Part shown: positions 33,212 through 42,475 of the stretch, in pieces | How positions within the stretch are numbered: position 1 is the first letter of the stretch | How the letters are laid out: the number at the start of each line of letters is the position of its first letter | NCBI GenBank assembly: GCA_019245575.1 | Contig: JAFARE010000013.1 | Span: 24,369 to 88,368, forward strand | Source: Candidatus Dormiibacterota bacterium | GTDB taxonomy: Bacteria; Chloroflexota; Dormibacteria; Aeolococcales; Aeolococcaceae | Length of the DNA: 64,000 nucleotides | Direction: 5' to 3' | Program-made: the position numbers and the translations under genes | The notes under the pieces: model-generated | What the model saw: only the letters and a program-made list of their open reading frames with translations | Told to the model about the DNA's origin: nothing | Databases searched by the model: none

Positions 33212-35581
33212 GTGACGCAGACAGCCGCCGAGGGCCAGAGCCCGCTCGCCCCCGAGGCGCCGATCTCCGTCGACAGCTCGCGCTATCCGGAGTCGTGGTC
33301 GTACCGCCTCAAGAACCTGCTGCTGGGGCGGCCATTGGTCTCCGAGCAGCTGAGCCAGCAGAAGCTGTCGAAGAAGATCGCCTTCGGCGTGCTCGCACCG
33401 GACATGATCTCGTCGTCCGCGTACGGCACGGAGGAGACGCTCATCTACATGGTGCCGATCATCGGGATCGGAGCCTTCACCATGATCATCCCGCTGACGC
33501 TGGCGATCATCGCGGTTCTCTTCTTCGTGACGCTCTCCTACCTGCAGGTGATCGGCGTGTACACCAAGGTGGGTGGCTCCTACGTCGTGGCGCGCGACAA
33601 CTTCGGTCCGCGCGTGGCACAGATTGCCGCGGTGGCGCTGCTCATCGACTACATCGTGACCGTCGCCGTCCAGACGTCCGCGGGAACCGCTGCCCTGACG
33701 TCCGTGTTCCCGGTCCTCGTGCCCGCCACTGTGTGGATCACGGTGGGCGTGACCCTCCTGATGTTCTACGGCAACCTGCGAGGCATCCGCGAAGCGGGCA
33801 AGATATTCGCCTTTCCCACGTACTTCTTCGTCGCTGCGCTCGGCCTCGTCGTGGTGACCGGTCTGGTCAAGGGAGCGCTGGGCATGCTGCACCCGGTTCC
33901 GCTGCCGAGCGCGAAGGTGCTCGGCTTCTCTCAGGTGGGGACGCCGAACCACAACGATTGGCTGCTCGGGCTCGGCATCTTCTACGTGCTCAAGTCGTTC
34001 GCGAACGGTGGCGTCTCGCTGACCGGCCTCGAGGCCGTCTCGAACACGGTGGCCGTCTTTCGCAAGCCGGTGGCGCGCAACGCGCGCATCACGCTGGCCG
34101 TCATGTGCGCCACGCTGGGCTTCCTGGTCCTGGGGACGTCGCTGCTCGCCCACTGGACTCAGGCGGTGCCGTACTCGTCCGGCAGCCCCACGGTGGTGTC
34201 GCAGGAAGTTCGGGCCGTCGTGGGTTCCACCGGCATCGGCGGCGTGATCTTCTTCCTGGTCCAGATGTCCACCGTGCTGATCCTGCTCACCGGGGGCAAC
34301 ACCAGCTTCAACGGCTTCCCCTACCTCGCGAGCTTCGTCGCCGCTGACTCCTTTCTGCCGCGCCAGCTGACCAAGCGCGGCCACCGGCTCGCGTTCTCCA
34401 ACGGCATCTTCGTGCTCACAGCCGTCGCCGTGCTGCTGATCATCGTGTTCCAGGCGAACCTCACCGCATTGGTCGGCCTCTACGCCATCGGCGTGTTCAC
34501 GGGCTTCACGCTTTCCGGTCTGGGGCTGACCAAGCACCACCTGCGGGAGCGAACCGGACGCTGGCGTTCTGGTGTCGTCGTCAACGCGTTTGCCGCGACG
34601 CTCTGCATCGCCGTGGTCGGCATCCTGCTGGTGACGAAGTTCCTCGAGGGCGCCTGGATCATCGTCCTCGTCGGGCCGCTCATGTACTTCGCGCTGCTAC
34701 GCCTCCATGGGCAGTACACGCAGGAGGAAGAGCTGCTCGAGCGCGGAGCGGTTCGCGCCACGGAGGCGCCGGTGCTGCGACGGCATGTCGTCGTGGTGCT
34801 CATCGACGAGCTCGACAACTCCTCTGCTCGCGCGATCCAGTACGCGCGCAGCCTGCGGCTCGACGAGATTCGCATCGTGCACTTCAACATCGACGAGAGC
34901 AAGCGCGAGCGCTTGCAGCACGAGTGGAGCCGGCTCGGTCTGGCGCGCCTGGCGCTGGACATTGTCGAGTGCCGCGACCGCCGCATCGACCGCGCCGCGC
35001 TCGAGTATGTCGCCGCGATCGTCGCCGACGCACAGACGGAGTGCACCGTGCTGCTTCCGCGGCGCGCCTTCGGCTCGCGGCTGCAGTGGATCCTGCACGA
35101 TCGAACGGCGGACCGCATCGCTGACGCGGTGGAGGCAGTGCCGCACGTCTCGGCGACGATCGTGCCCTTCGCCGTCGCCGCAGTTCGCAAGCGACGCCGC
35201 AGGATCCTGCGCCGTGGTGTCCCCATCGGCCCGCGCGGCGCGCAGCTGAAAGCGGCGCTGATGACCACCGAGCTGGATCGCGCGCTGGCGCAACGCGCGA
35301 GCGGGACCACGCGTATCGAGGAGGTGCGCTGGCGCCGGCGCGCAACTGTGGCCGGACGCATCAAGTCGATGCGCGTGCAGACGGCGAAGGGCACGCAGAA
35401 CCTCGAGGGCGTGATCACCGACGACACCGGCGACCTGCTGCTCGTGTTCCAGGGGCGCCCCCAGATTCCCGGCATCGTTCCGGGGGCGCGGCTCATCGCC
35501 GAGGGCATGGTCGGGGCGTGGCAGGGGCGCCTCGCGATCCTCAACCCCGATTACGAGCTGGTGGCGGGTCCGGCGGATTGA
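33212..35581 (+). CDS. APC-family permease with C-terminal OB-fold-like domain (potassium module)
   Basis: 789 residues: about 12 membrane helices (about 55-510), with FGVLAPDMISSSAYGTEETLIY and GGNTSFNGFPYLASF, the APC pattern shared with KimA/YdaO-type potassium importers. A cytosolic region of about 170 residues follows (VVVLIDELDNSSARAIQYARSL). The last ~80 residues (VAGRIKSMRVQ, NLEGVITDDTGDLLLVF, ARLIAEGMVG) look like an OB-fold. In mycobacteria an OB-fold protein is encoded separately near ceoBC; here it appears fused. Potassium transport is inferred from the two TrkA genes upstream. Confidence 0.88.
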   Translation: MTQTAAEGQSPLAPEAPISVDSSRYPESWSYRLKNLLLGRPLVSEQLSQQKLSKKIAFGVLAPDMISSSAYGTEETLIYMVPIIGIGAFTMIIPLTLAIIAVLFFVTLSYLQVIGVYTKVGGSYVVARDNFGPRVAQIAAVALLIDYIVTVAVQTSAGTAALTSVFPVLVPATVWITVGVTLLMFYGNLRGIREAGKIFAFPTYFFVAALGLVVVTGLVKGALGMLHPVPLPSAKVLGFSQVGTPNHNDWLLGLGIFYVLKSFANGGVSLTGLEAVSNTVAVFRKPVARNARITLAVMCATLGFLVLGTSLLAHWTQAVPYSSGSPTVVSQEVRAVVGSTGIGGVIFFLVQMSTVLILLTGGNTSFNGFPYLASFVAADSFLPRQLTKRGHRLAFSNGIFVLTAVAVLLIIVFQANLTALVGLYAIGVFTGFTLSGLGLTKHHLRERTGRWRSGVVVNAFAATLCIAVVGILLVTKFLEGAWIIVLVGPLMYFALLRLHGQYTQEEELLERGAVRATEAPVLRRHVVVVLIDELDNSSARAIQYARSLRLDEIRIVHFNIDESKRERLQHEWSRLGLARLALDIVECRDRRIDRAALEYVAAIVADAQTECTVLLPRRAFGSRLQWILHDRTADRIADAVEAVPHVSATIVPFAVAAVRKRRRRILRRGVPIGPRGAQLKAALMTTELDRALAQRASGTTRIEEVRWRRRATVAGRIKSMRVQTAKGTQNLEGVITDDTGDLLLVFQGRPQIPGIVPGARLIAEGMVGAWQGRLAILNPDYELVAGPAD

Positions 35582-35591
35582 TCGCAACCGG

Positions 35592-36707
35592 GTGAACATC
35601 GCCGACAGCCTCAAGGTCGCGGCCGGCGCGGTCATCGTCTTGTCGACGCTGTACGACGTCTTCCAGGGAGTGGTGCTGCCCCGGCCGGCGGTGGGCCGGT
35701 TCCGCCTCGGGCGCTGGCTGGTGCGCCTGGGATGGAAGGCCTGGCGCGCCGTCGCGGAGCGTCCCGGGCGCGTGCGGATCCGCGAAGCCGCGCTGGCGGC
35801 GTACGCCCCGAGCATGGTCGTCGCGCTGCTGGTCACGTGGGCTGTGGCGCTCGTGCTCGGTTACGCGCTCATGTACAGCGGGCTGCACGACGGCCTGCAT
35901 CCCGCGCCCGGGTCATTCGGCGCGGCGATCTACTTCTCCGCGGGGCGGATGCTCGCGTTCCCCGCCGCGTCCATCGAAGCCACCGGACTGGCGACGCCGC
36001 TGCTCACCAGCGTGGAAGCGGCGACCGGATTCGGGCTCTTCGCGCTCGTCATCAGCCTGCTGTTCTCGCTGGTCACGTCGTTCCAGCGGCGCGAGACCGC
36101 GGTGGTGGCGCTCGAGGGCCTGGCCGGCGCCCCGCCATCCGGCGTGCAGCTCCTCGAGACGTGCGCGAAATTCCAGATGCCGCAGCACCTCGAGGCCACG
36201 TTCGAAACCTGGCGCGTGTGGACGGCCGACGTGCTCGAGAGCCACCTGTCGTATCCGCTCCTGTTCTACTTCCGCTCCAGCCACGACAACGACGCGTGGC
36301 CGAACTCGTTCGGCGCCGTGATGGACGCCGCGGTGCTCGTGATGAGCGTGGTGAAGAGCGGCCCGCAGGGCCCCGCGCACCTCATGTACAAGGTCGGGGT
36401 CCACTTCGCCGAAGACATGCGCCAGACGTTGGGCTTCGACTACGAATCCGCAGCCGGGGTTGAGGAGAGCGAATTTCTCGAAGCGTGCTTTCGTCTGCAG
36501 CGCGCGGGCTACGACCTGCGCGACATGGACTCCGGCTGGGAGGAGTTCAGGCGGCTGCGCAGCAGCTACGGCACGTGGCTCAACCTGGTGGCGCGGGCGC
36601 TCGCGGTGCAGCCCGCGCCGTGGATCGGCGACCGCTCCTACCTGCCGCACCGCGACGGCGCGTGGGCGGGCCAGGCCGGCTCGCACCCCGCGCAGCCGGC
36701 GCTGTGA
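35592..36707 (+). CDS. Potassium-channel-like membrane protein lacking the TxGYG filter
   Basis: 371 residues with three or four N-terminal hydrophobic segments and a cytosolic C-terminal domain of about 200 residues. The order helix - loop - AAIYFSAGRMLAFPAAS - helix resembles the pore of two-helix potassium channels. However, the selectivity filter TxGYG is replaced by a Pro/Ala/Ser stretch. The gene follows the APC permease by 10 bp, so it belongs to the same transcript. It could be a non-conducting partner or a channel of different selectivity. I am confident of the membrane topology, less so of the channel relation. Confidence 0.75.
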   Translation: MNIADSLKVAAGAVIVLSTLYDVFQGVVLPRPAVGRFRLGRWLVRLGWKAWRAVAERPGRVRIREAALAAYAPSMVVALLVTWAVALVLGYALMYSGLHDGLHPAPGSFGAAIYFSAGRMLAFPAASIEATGLATPLLTSVEAATGFGLFALVISLLFSLVTSFQRRETAVVALEGLAGAPPSGVQLLETCAKFQMPQHLEATFETWRVWTADVLESHLSYPLLFYFRSSHDNDAWPNSFGAVMDAAVLVMSVVKSGPQGPAHLMYKVGVHFAEDMRQTLGFDYESAAGVEESEFLEACFRLQRAGYDLRDMDSGWEEFRRLRSSYGTWLNLVARALAVQPAPWIGDRSYLPHRDGAWAGQAGSHPAQPAL

Positions 36708-36757
36708 GGGCGCTGATTCATACCGCTGGGGGATGGCGCCGTCGCCGTGAGCGCGCC

Positions 36758-36763
36758 TAGCCT
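36758..36763 (+). promoter_or_regulatory. -10 element TAGCCT of a likely leaderless gene
   Basis: TAGCCT ends 8 nt before the GTG at 36772, matching the leaderless pattern seen at several genes in the window. Confidence 0.4.
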
Positions 36764-36771
36764 TACGGACC

Positions 36772-37353
36772 GTGCGCGCAACGCTCGTGTGTTTCGCGGC
36801 GGCGCTGCTCGTCGCATGCGGACAGTCGGTGACCAATGCGCCGCACACGCAGTCCCCGGCGTCGTCGCACCAGGCGCAGGCGGCCGGACCGGCGCTCACC
36901 GGCAGCGTGCAAGTGAGCGAAGCGTCGCAGCTCGATGCGCAGTTTCGCGTGCCCCTCAGCGCCGTGCCGGGGTCGAATGCGCACACCACGTGCGCGCAGT
37001 TTGCCCAGGGAACCGCAGGCTCGTTCACCGCTCCGGTCTTCGACGTCAAGGTGAGCGACCACAGCGTGTACTTCGATGCCGTTGTCTCGTCCGGCTACCA
37101 GGGCCCGGGGACCTACAGCAGCGCGACCCAGCCGTCGATCACCGGGACGGTCGCCATCGCCGTGGGGACCGATGCCGGCCAGCAGCCGACCACCAGCATC
37201 TACCGCTCGCGCATCAACGGCCAGTCGTTGATGCTGGTGCGCCCCGACGGGTCCGGCATGTTCCAATTCACGACGTGGGGCAGCGACGAGGTGCGCGGCG
37301 ACACCGGCAGCGCCGCATACGTCAGCGGGACTGTCAGCTGGACCTGCAGCTGA
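36772..37353 (+). CDS. Lipoprotein of unknown function
   Basis: 193 residues. The signal ends in the lipobox LLVAC (Cys at about 16), followed by a Ser/Gln/Ala linker and a beta-rich domain. Recognisable stretches are GSVQVSEASQLDAQF and a C-terminal SAAYVSGTVSWTCS; two Cys (TTCAQF and WTCS) may form a disulphide. The pattern is common in uncharacterised actinobacterial-type lipoproteins. It stands between the potassium module and the polyphosphate kinase gene, with its own promoter. Confidence 0.75.
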   Translation: MRATLVCFAAALLVACGQSVTNAPHTQSPASSHQAQAAGPALTGSVQVSEASQLDAQFRVPLSAVPGSNAHTTCAQFAQGTAGSFTAPVFDVKVSDHSVYFDAVVSSGYQGPGTYSSATQPSITGTVAIAVGTDAGQQPTTSIYRSRINGQSLMLVRPDGSGMFQFTTWGSDEVRGDTGSAAYVSGTVSWTCS

Positions 37354-37363
37354 CGCGCCGCCG

Positions 37364-38302
37364 TTGACCGAGCGATCTCTCGCGCAGCTGCGCAAGCTTG
37401 CTGCCGAGCTGCGCTATCGCAGCGACGCGCGCAGCCCGCAGACCAAGCGGATGAACCCCTCGCACACGTGGACATTCCACGACAGGAGCGAGGCGGACAA
37501 GATGCTCGAGGCCGGCATCGCGTTCCTGGCCGACTACCAGGCGCGGCTGGCCGCGCAGGACGTGTATGGGCTGCTGCTCGTGCTCCAGGGCCTCGACGCT
37601 TCAGGCAAGGACGGCGTGGTCAAGCACGTGATGAGCGGTGTCAACCCGCAGGGCGTGTCGGTGCACCCCTTCAAGGAGCCGTCCGCCGAGGAGCTCAACC
37701 ACGATTTTCTCTGGCGCTATGCCGGCCGCGCTCCGGCGCGTGGATCCATCGCGATCTTCAATCGCTCGCACTACGAGGAGGTGCTCGTGGTGCGCGTCCA
37801 CCCGGAGCTGCTGGAGCGCGAGCGCGTGCCGCCGGAGGCCCAGCGCCGCGACATCTGGAACATGCGCTTCGAGCAGATCAACGACTGGGAGCGCCACCTG
37901 GTGGACGACGGCATACGCGTGGTGAAGGTCTTCCTGAATGTCTCCAGGGAGGAGCAGCGGCAGCGCTTCCTGGCACGCATCGACGACGCCGAGAAGAACT
38001 GGAAGTTCTCGACCGCGGACGTGCGCGAGCGCGCGCACTGGGATGCGTACCAACGCGCATATCGCGACATGCTGCGCCGCACGAGCACGGCGTGGGCGCC
38101 ATGGCATGTGGTCCCCGCCGACCACAAGTGGTTTGCCCGCGTCGCGGTCGCTGCCCTGGTCGTCGACGCCCTGGCGAGCATCAACCCGCAGTATCCTCGG
38201 CTGCGGCGCGGCGCTCGCACGGAGCTGCTGCGCGTTCGGGAGCAGCTGCTCGCGGAAGGCACGAACGCCACGGCGCGAGGCCGAGCGCGGAGGGGTGTCT
38301 GA
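37364..38302 (+). CDS. ppk2: Polyphosphate kinase 2 family protein
   Basis: 312 residues matching PPK2 (polyphosphate:nucleotide phosphotransferase). Walker A GLDASGKDG is near 76-84, with KEPSAEELNHDFLWR and FNRSHYEEVLVVRVHPE after it, and the lid RDIWNMRFEQINDWERHL. Family members phosphorylate ADP or GDP (or AMP) with polyphosphate; the substrate class cannot be fixed by eye. TTG start 10 bp after the lipoprotein gene. Its 3' end overlaps the DinB-like gene by 8 bp. Confidence 0.94.
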   Translation: MTERSLAQLRKLAAELRYRSDARSPQTKRMNPSHTWTFHDRSEADKMLEAGIAFLADYQARLAAQDVYGLLLVLQGLDASGKDGVVKHVMSGVNPQGVSVHPFKEPSAEELNHDFLWRYAGRAPARGSIAIFNRSHYEEVLVVRVHPELLERERVPPEAQRRDIWNMRFEQINDWERHLVDDGIRVVKVFLNVSREEQRQRFLARIDDAEKNWKFSTADVRERAHWDAYQRAYRDMLRRTSTAWAPWHVVPADHKWFARVAVAALVVDALASINPQYPRLRRGARTELLRVREQLLAEGTNATARGRARRGV

Positions 38303-38852
38303 GCAAGCGGATGTGTGCATCCACCCTCTCGCTGCTGCCATCATCGCGACCGTGCAGTACCTCGAGATCCCCCGCGATGCCGACGAGCGGACGACGCTGA
38401 CGGCATTCCTCGACTGGCAGCGCGAGACGCTGGCCCGCAAGTGCGAAGGCGTGGATGAGGCCGGGCTCAAGCGGCAGGCCGCGCCGCCCTCCAACCTCAC
38501 GCTGCTGGGACTCGTGCGCCACATGGCCGAGGTGGAGCGCGGATGGTTTCGCCGGACCGTCGCGGGCGAGGAGGTGCCGGACATCTACTCGCCGGATGGG
38601 GAAGGAGACCTGGACTTCACCGACCTCGACTCCGTGCCGGTGGATGTGGCATTCGACAACTGGCACGAGGAGTGCCGGCGATCACGCGACATCGCTGCCG
38701 CGCACGAGCTCGACGACGTGGGCATTCAGCGCACCGGACGGCGAGTATCGCTCCGCTGGGTGCTGATCCACATGGTGGAGGAGTACTCGCGCCACAACGG
38801 GCACGCCGATCTGCTCCGTGAGAGCGTCGACGGCGCCACCGGCTACGACTGA
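38295..38852 (+). CDS. DinB-family protein (DUF664-like)
   Basis: About 185 residues of the DinB/DUF664 four-helix family. The metal-binding histidines fall in LLGLVRHMAEVERGWFRR and LIHMVEEYSRHNGHADLLRE. Members are putative thiol-dependent transferases or stress proteins. GTG 38295, overlapping the PPK2 end, is chosen; GTG 38352 is a second option since neither has a clear ribosome site. The last 10 bp overlap the dienelactone-hydrolase gene tail to tail. Confidence 0.87.
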   Translation: MSEQADVCIHPLAAAIIATVQYLEIPRDADERTTLTAFLDWQRETLARKCEGVDEAGLKRQAAPPSNLTLLGLVRHMAEVERGWFRRTVAGEEVPDIYSPDGEGDLDFTDLDSVPVDVAFDNWHEECRRSRDIAAAHELDDVGIQRTGRRVSLRWVLIHMVEEYSRHNGHADLLRESVDGATGYD

Positions 38853-39592
38853 CGGTCGAGCCGGCGCTCGAAGAAGTCCCAGACGCGCTGCCAGCCATCG
38901 TTGGCAGCCACGACGCGATAGCTGGGCCGGTCGACCGCAAAGAACGCGTGGCCCGCGCCGTCGTAGCTGTGGAACTCGTGCTCCTTCGACGCCTCCGTGA
39001 GCGCGCGGTCGAGCGTGGCCACCGCGTCCTGCGAGGGATGCGTGTCCTCCACGCCGAACAGGCCGAGGACGGGGCAGCGCAGCTCGCCGACCCGGTCGAG
39101 CAGCGGCTGGCGCCGGATCGGTGAGTCGGGCGGTGGCGATTCGGCGATGAACGCTCCGTAGCACACCACCGCGGCCTGGACGTCGAGCGACAGCGCCGCC
39201 AGGAAGGACTGACGGCCGCCGGAGCAGTAGCCGATGCACGCGTTGCGCGCGCGTGCGGACGGTTGCGCCCGCAGCCACTCGAGCGCGGCCGCCGCGTCAC
39301 CGAGAAACTGCTCATCCGGCGTGCCGCCGGCGGCGCGAGCGGCTGCCGCCTGCTCCTCGGGTGCGGCGCCGGGGCCATGGCGATGGTGCAGGTTGGGACA
39401 GATCGCGTTGTATCCATGAGCGGCGAACCGCCGCGCGATCTCCTTCGATGCGGGGTCCCAGCCGGGCATGTGATGAATGACCAGCACGCCGGCGCGCGCG
39501 GGCTGCCCCTCCGGCGTGGCCGCATACGCGGCGATCTCATGTCCGCCGTAACCGCGTAGCGAGATCTGCTCAGCGCGCAGTGCCCCATCCAT
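38843..39592 (-). CDS. Dienelactone hydrolase family protein
   Basis: 249 residues of alpha/beta-hydrolase fold. The nucleophile is Cys in CIGYCSGGRQSF near 122, with acid GVEDTHPSQD and His GAGHAFF, the DLH triad. Dienelactone hydrolases act on lactones in aromatic degradation, but many family members have other ester substrates. SD AGGAGG precedes ATG 39592. No aromatic pathway genes are nearby, so the substrate is open. Confidence 0.93.
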   Translation of the reverse strand: MDGALRAEQISLRGYGGHEIAAYAATPEGQPARAGVLVIHHMPGWDPASKEIARRFAAHGYNAICPNLHHRHGPGAAPEEQAAAARAAGGTPDEQFLGDAAAALEWLRAQPSARARNACIGYCSGGRQSFLAALSLDVQAAVVCYGAFIAESPPPDSPIRRQPLLDRVGELRCPVLGLFGVEDTHPSQDAVATLDRALTEASKEHEFHSYDGAGHAFFAVDRPSYRVVAANDGWQRVWDFFERRLDRQS

Positions 39593-39607
39593 CCGGGTCC
39601 TCCTGTG

Positions 39608-41416
39608 TCAAGACGCAGCCGCGACCGGCACGGGCACATAGCGAGCGTCCAGCGCGCCGGCCAGCGTTCGGTGCGCAGCAGCTGCACCGATAACAGCACA
39701 ACGCGCGACGTCCACGCCGTGACGCCGCGCGAATGCCAGCGGCAGACCCGGCAGGGGCGGACGGCACCAGCACACGGGCGGCCCGGGCGCATGAGCGCAC
39801 AACGAGGCTTCGACTGCGCCGCTCACGACCGCCGTGACGCGCGACGCCGCGATGTCCAGCTGCGCGCGGGCTCCGTCCGGGCTCCAGTCGAACACGAGGT
39901 GCGGCGCTGCCGGGTCGCACGCGCGCAGCGCATCCGCCACGTGGCCGCCGGCCGCCGCGGCGGCGGCGACGATGACGCCGGCGCCACCGTCTGCGGAGGC
40001 TCGCGCAAACGCCCTGCGCTCCACACTGTCGAATCCCTCGTCCATCGACGGCGGCTCGAGCTCTCGCTGTGTGCGCATGTGCGACGCCGGGCTCAGCAAG
40101 CCCGGCTCGAAGCGCGACAGCGTGCGGATCTCGCCGGGCTCGGGCAGGCGCCCGATGCGGTCGAGAAAGCGCAGCACGACGTTGACCTGCGCCTGTGCCA
40201 GTGGCGTGTCCATCCAGATGCAGCGGACTGGCACGCCGTGCCGGCGCGCCGCGTCAATCACGTGGCTGCGCGAGGCGCGCGTGAGGTAAGTGTTGTCGAG
40301 GACCGCGTGCCGGCACCCTGCGCCGAGAGCCTCGTCCAGCGCGGCGGCGATGTCGCGCAGCGAGCCGCCTGACGCGTCGCGATTGAGGCGTGCGTGACCG
40401 CGCGCGGCGTACTCCAGGGCGATGCGCTCCTTCCCGGCGCCCGGGATGCCCATGACCACGATGACCTCGCCCTCCACCGCCGTCCGGTGCGGTGCGGCGG
40501 TGGGACGCGCGGCATCGAACGTGCGGGCGAGCGTCTGCTGCTCCGCGGCGGACAGCACGAGGCTCGCGGCGCGCGCCGCGGACCGGGCCGTGGCGGGACG
40601 GCGCGCGCCGACGACCGGGACGATGGTGCGAGACAGCTGCACCAGCCATGCCAGCGCAACCTCGTGCACGGTCGCGCCGTGTTCCGCGGCGACTGCGAGC
40701 AGCGTGCTCTGACGGGCCAGGGTGCGGGCGCGGCGCACTCCGCCGAGGGGCGAGTGCGCCATGAATGCGATGTCGCGCTCCTCGCACCGCTCGACCAGGC
40801 CGCCGCGGACGGCCCGCGTGTCAACCACGCTCAGCGCCACCTGGATTGCCGACACGCCGACGATGTCCAGCGCCTGGTCGAGCTGCGCGCGGTTGACGTT
40901 GGAGACGCCGACGCGCCGCACCATCCCCTCGTCGAGCAGCCGTCGCAGCGCGCGCACGGACGTCGTCCACGGTGTGCGCGGATCCGGCGCATGCAGCAGG
41001 TACACGTCGATGTCCAGGCCGTCGAGCGCCGCGAGGCTCGCCTCGCAGCCGGCGAGGATCGCGCGGGCGCGCCCGTCGGGCACCCAGCCCGCTTCGCGCC
41101 GCGACATGCCGCCCTTGGTGACGATGCGCGCGCCGCCGTGCGCATCGCAACCGCGCAGCGCTCGTGCCAGCAGCCGCTCGTTGTGGCCCATGCCCTGCTC
41201 GCCGGGACCATACGCGTGAGCGGTGTCGAACACCGTGATGCCGGCGGCGGCCGCCGACTCGATGGTGGCTACCGCCGCCGCGTCGTCAGCGTCTGCGTCG
41301 GTTGACATGCGCATGCAGCCCAGCGCGATGCGCATCGTGCCCGGGCCGGGCCAGCCGCGTTCCAGCGTGGGCGTGGCGTCCACGTCGCGATGATCCCAGG
41401 CGTCACGGTGCCGCAT
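39608..41416 (-). CDS. Aldo/keto reductase fused to a Pnkp-like kinase and a degenerate HAD-like tail
   Basis: About 602 residues in three parts. An aldo/keto reductase barrel (about 28-295) shows the Asp/Tyr/Lys/His tetrad in FDTAHAYG, VTKGG and LLHAP. A P-loop kinase (about 320-480) has GIPGAGKE, LDNTYLTRASR and EPPSMDEGF, resembling T4-type polynucleotide kinase. A C-terminal segment is like a HAD phosphatase but lacks the DxD nucleophile, and VIGAAAAHRTLA has Ala where the metal Asp should be. Start uncertain (ATG 41416 or 41335). RNA/DNA end repair linked to carbonyl reduction is an intriguing but unproven idea. Confidence 0.87.
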   Translation of the reverse strand: MRHRDAWDHRDVDATPTLERGWPGPGTMRIALGCMRMSTDADADDAAAVATIESAAAAGITVFDTAHAYGPGEQGMGHNERLLARALRGCDAHGGARIVTKGGMSRREAGWVPDGRARAILAGCEASLAALDGLDIDVYLLHAPDPRTPWTTSVRALRRLLDEGMVRRVGVSNVNRAQLDQALDIVGVSAIQVALSVVDTRAVRGGLVERCEERDIAFMAHSPLGGVRRARTLARQSTLLAVAAEHGATVHEVALAWLVQLSRTIVPVVGARRPATARSAARAASLVLSAAEQQTLARTFDAARPTAAPHRTAVEGEVIVVMGIPGAGKERIALEYAARGHARLNRDASGGSLRDIAAALDEALGAGCRHAVLDNTYLTRASRSHVIDAARRHGVPVRCIWMDTPLAQAQVNVVLRFLDRIGRLPEPGEIRTLSRFEPGLLSPASHMRTQRELEPPSMDEGFDSVERRAFARASADGGAGVIVAAAAAAGGHVADALRACDPAAPHLVFDWSPDGARAQLDIAASRVTAVVSGAVEASLCAHAPGPPVCWCRPPLPGLPLAFARRHGVDVARCAVIGAAAAHRTLAGALDARYVPVPVAAAS

Positions 41417-41457
41417 CGAAAGCGGAATGAAAGGCCGCGCGTTCCAAGATAGTGCCG

Positions 41458-42453
41458 ATGCCCGACCCGGAACCCCCCGACGACCCGGCGCTGCCGCCCG
41501 GCTGGGGCAGCGACGCCTCATACAGCTGGCAGGCGCCGCCATCGCCGCCACCGTGGCCGCCCGGCGGCGGCGCGGGCGGGCGGCGGATGCGCCCTCTGTT
41601 CCTCGTGCTCGCGATCGCCGGCCTCGTTCTGGTGGCGGGCGGCATCGGCGCCGCGGCCACGCTGGTCACGCGGGGCCACAGCGTTGGCACGACCGGCCCG
41701 AGCACGGCGCCCCCGTCGGCGTCCCCGAACAGCGCCGCGGCCGTGCAGGCCCGCCAGCTGTTTCAGCGGGCGCTCTCAGCGATGCGCGCCTCCAGCGGGT
41801 TCCACTACGTCGCCGTCACCAACGGCCCCGAGAGCCAGCGCATAGAAGGTGACGCCGGCCGGGACCAGGGCACCCAGCTCATCACCTTCAACTCCACGTA
41901 CGGAGCCGAGCAGTTCACGCTGGTGCTGTCGAGCGGCACGGTGTACTTCCAGGGCAACGTGCCCGCGGTGCAGGATCAGCTGGGCGTCAGCGCGGCCGCG
42001 GCGCCGGGAGTCGCGGGCAAGTGGATTTCTGTGGTGCGGGGCGACGGCCCGTACAACGTCCTGCAACCCGGCATCACGGTGAGCGACCAGGCCCAGGAGA
42101 CGGCGCTCGTTCCCGCGTCGACGCAGCGAGTGAGCGCGCCCGACGGCAGCGGCGCCACGCGCATCGCCGGCACGGTGCCCGCTCAGAACGGTGCGCCCGG
42201 CGGAACGGGCTATGTCGACATTGCCACCAGCACCGGCCTGCCCCTGGAGTACGTGACCACCATCAGCGCACAGGGGGTGAGCCTCAACAGCACCGCGACC
42301 TTCAGCAGGTGGGGCAGCGCACCCACGGTGACCGTGCCCTCCGGCGCGACACCATGGTCGACGCTGGGGGCGACCACGCCACCGGGCGGCTACGGCAGCG
42401 GCGGCGGCACCGGTGGGGGTGGGCCCAGCCAGACGCCCGGGGTCAACGTCTGA
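41458..42453 (+). CDS. Single-pass membrane protein with proline-rich head and extracytoplasmic domain
   Basis: About 331 residues. A cytoplasmic Pro/Gly/Ser-rich N-terminus (about 1-45) precedes one membrane helix (about 48-70). An external Ser/Pro linker follows, then a beta-rich domain of about 200 residues (FHYVAVTNGPESQRIEGDAG, VYFQGNVPAV), reminiscent of LppX/LprG-type lipid-binding folds, though I cannot confirm it. The tail is Gly-rich. ATG 41458 is used; CAAGAT at 41445-41450 may be a -10 giving a leaderless transcript. GTG 41452 is the alternative. Confidence 0.75.
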   Translation: MPDPEPPDDPALPPGWGSDASYSWQAPPSPPPWPPGGGAGGRRMRPLFLVLAIAGLVLVAGGIGAAATLVTRGHSVGTTGPSTAPPSASPNSAAAVQARQLFQRALSAMRASSGFHYVAVTNGPESQRIEGDAGRDQGTQLITFNSTYGAEQFTLVLSSGTVYFQGNVPAVQDQLGVSAAAAPGVAGKWISVVRGDGPYNVLQPGITVSDQAQETALVPASTQRVSAPDGSGATRIAGTVPAQNGAPGGTGYVDIATSTGLPLEYVTTISAQGVSLNSTATFSRWGSAPTVTVPSGATPWSTLGATTPPGGYGSGGGTGGGGPSQTPGVNV

Positions 42454-42475
42454 TCACTGAGGTGGGGCGCAGCGT

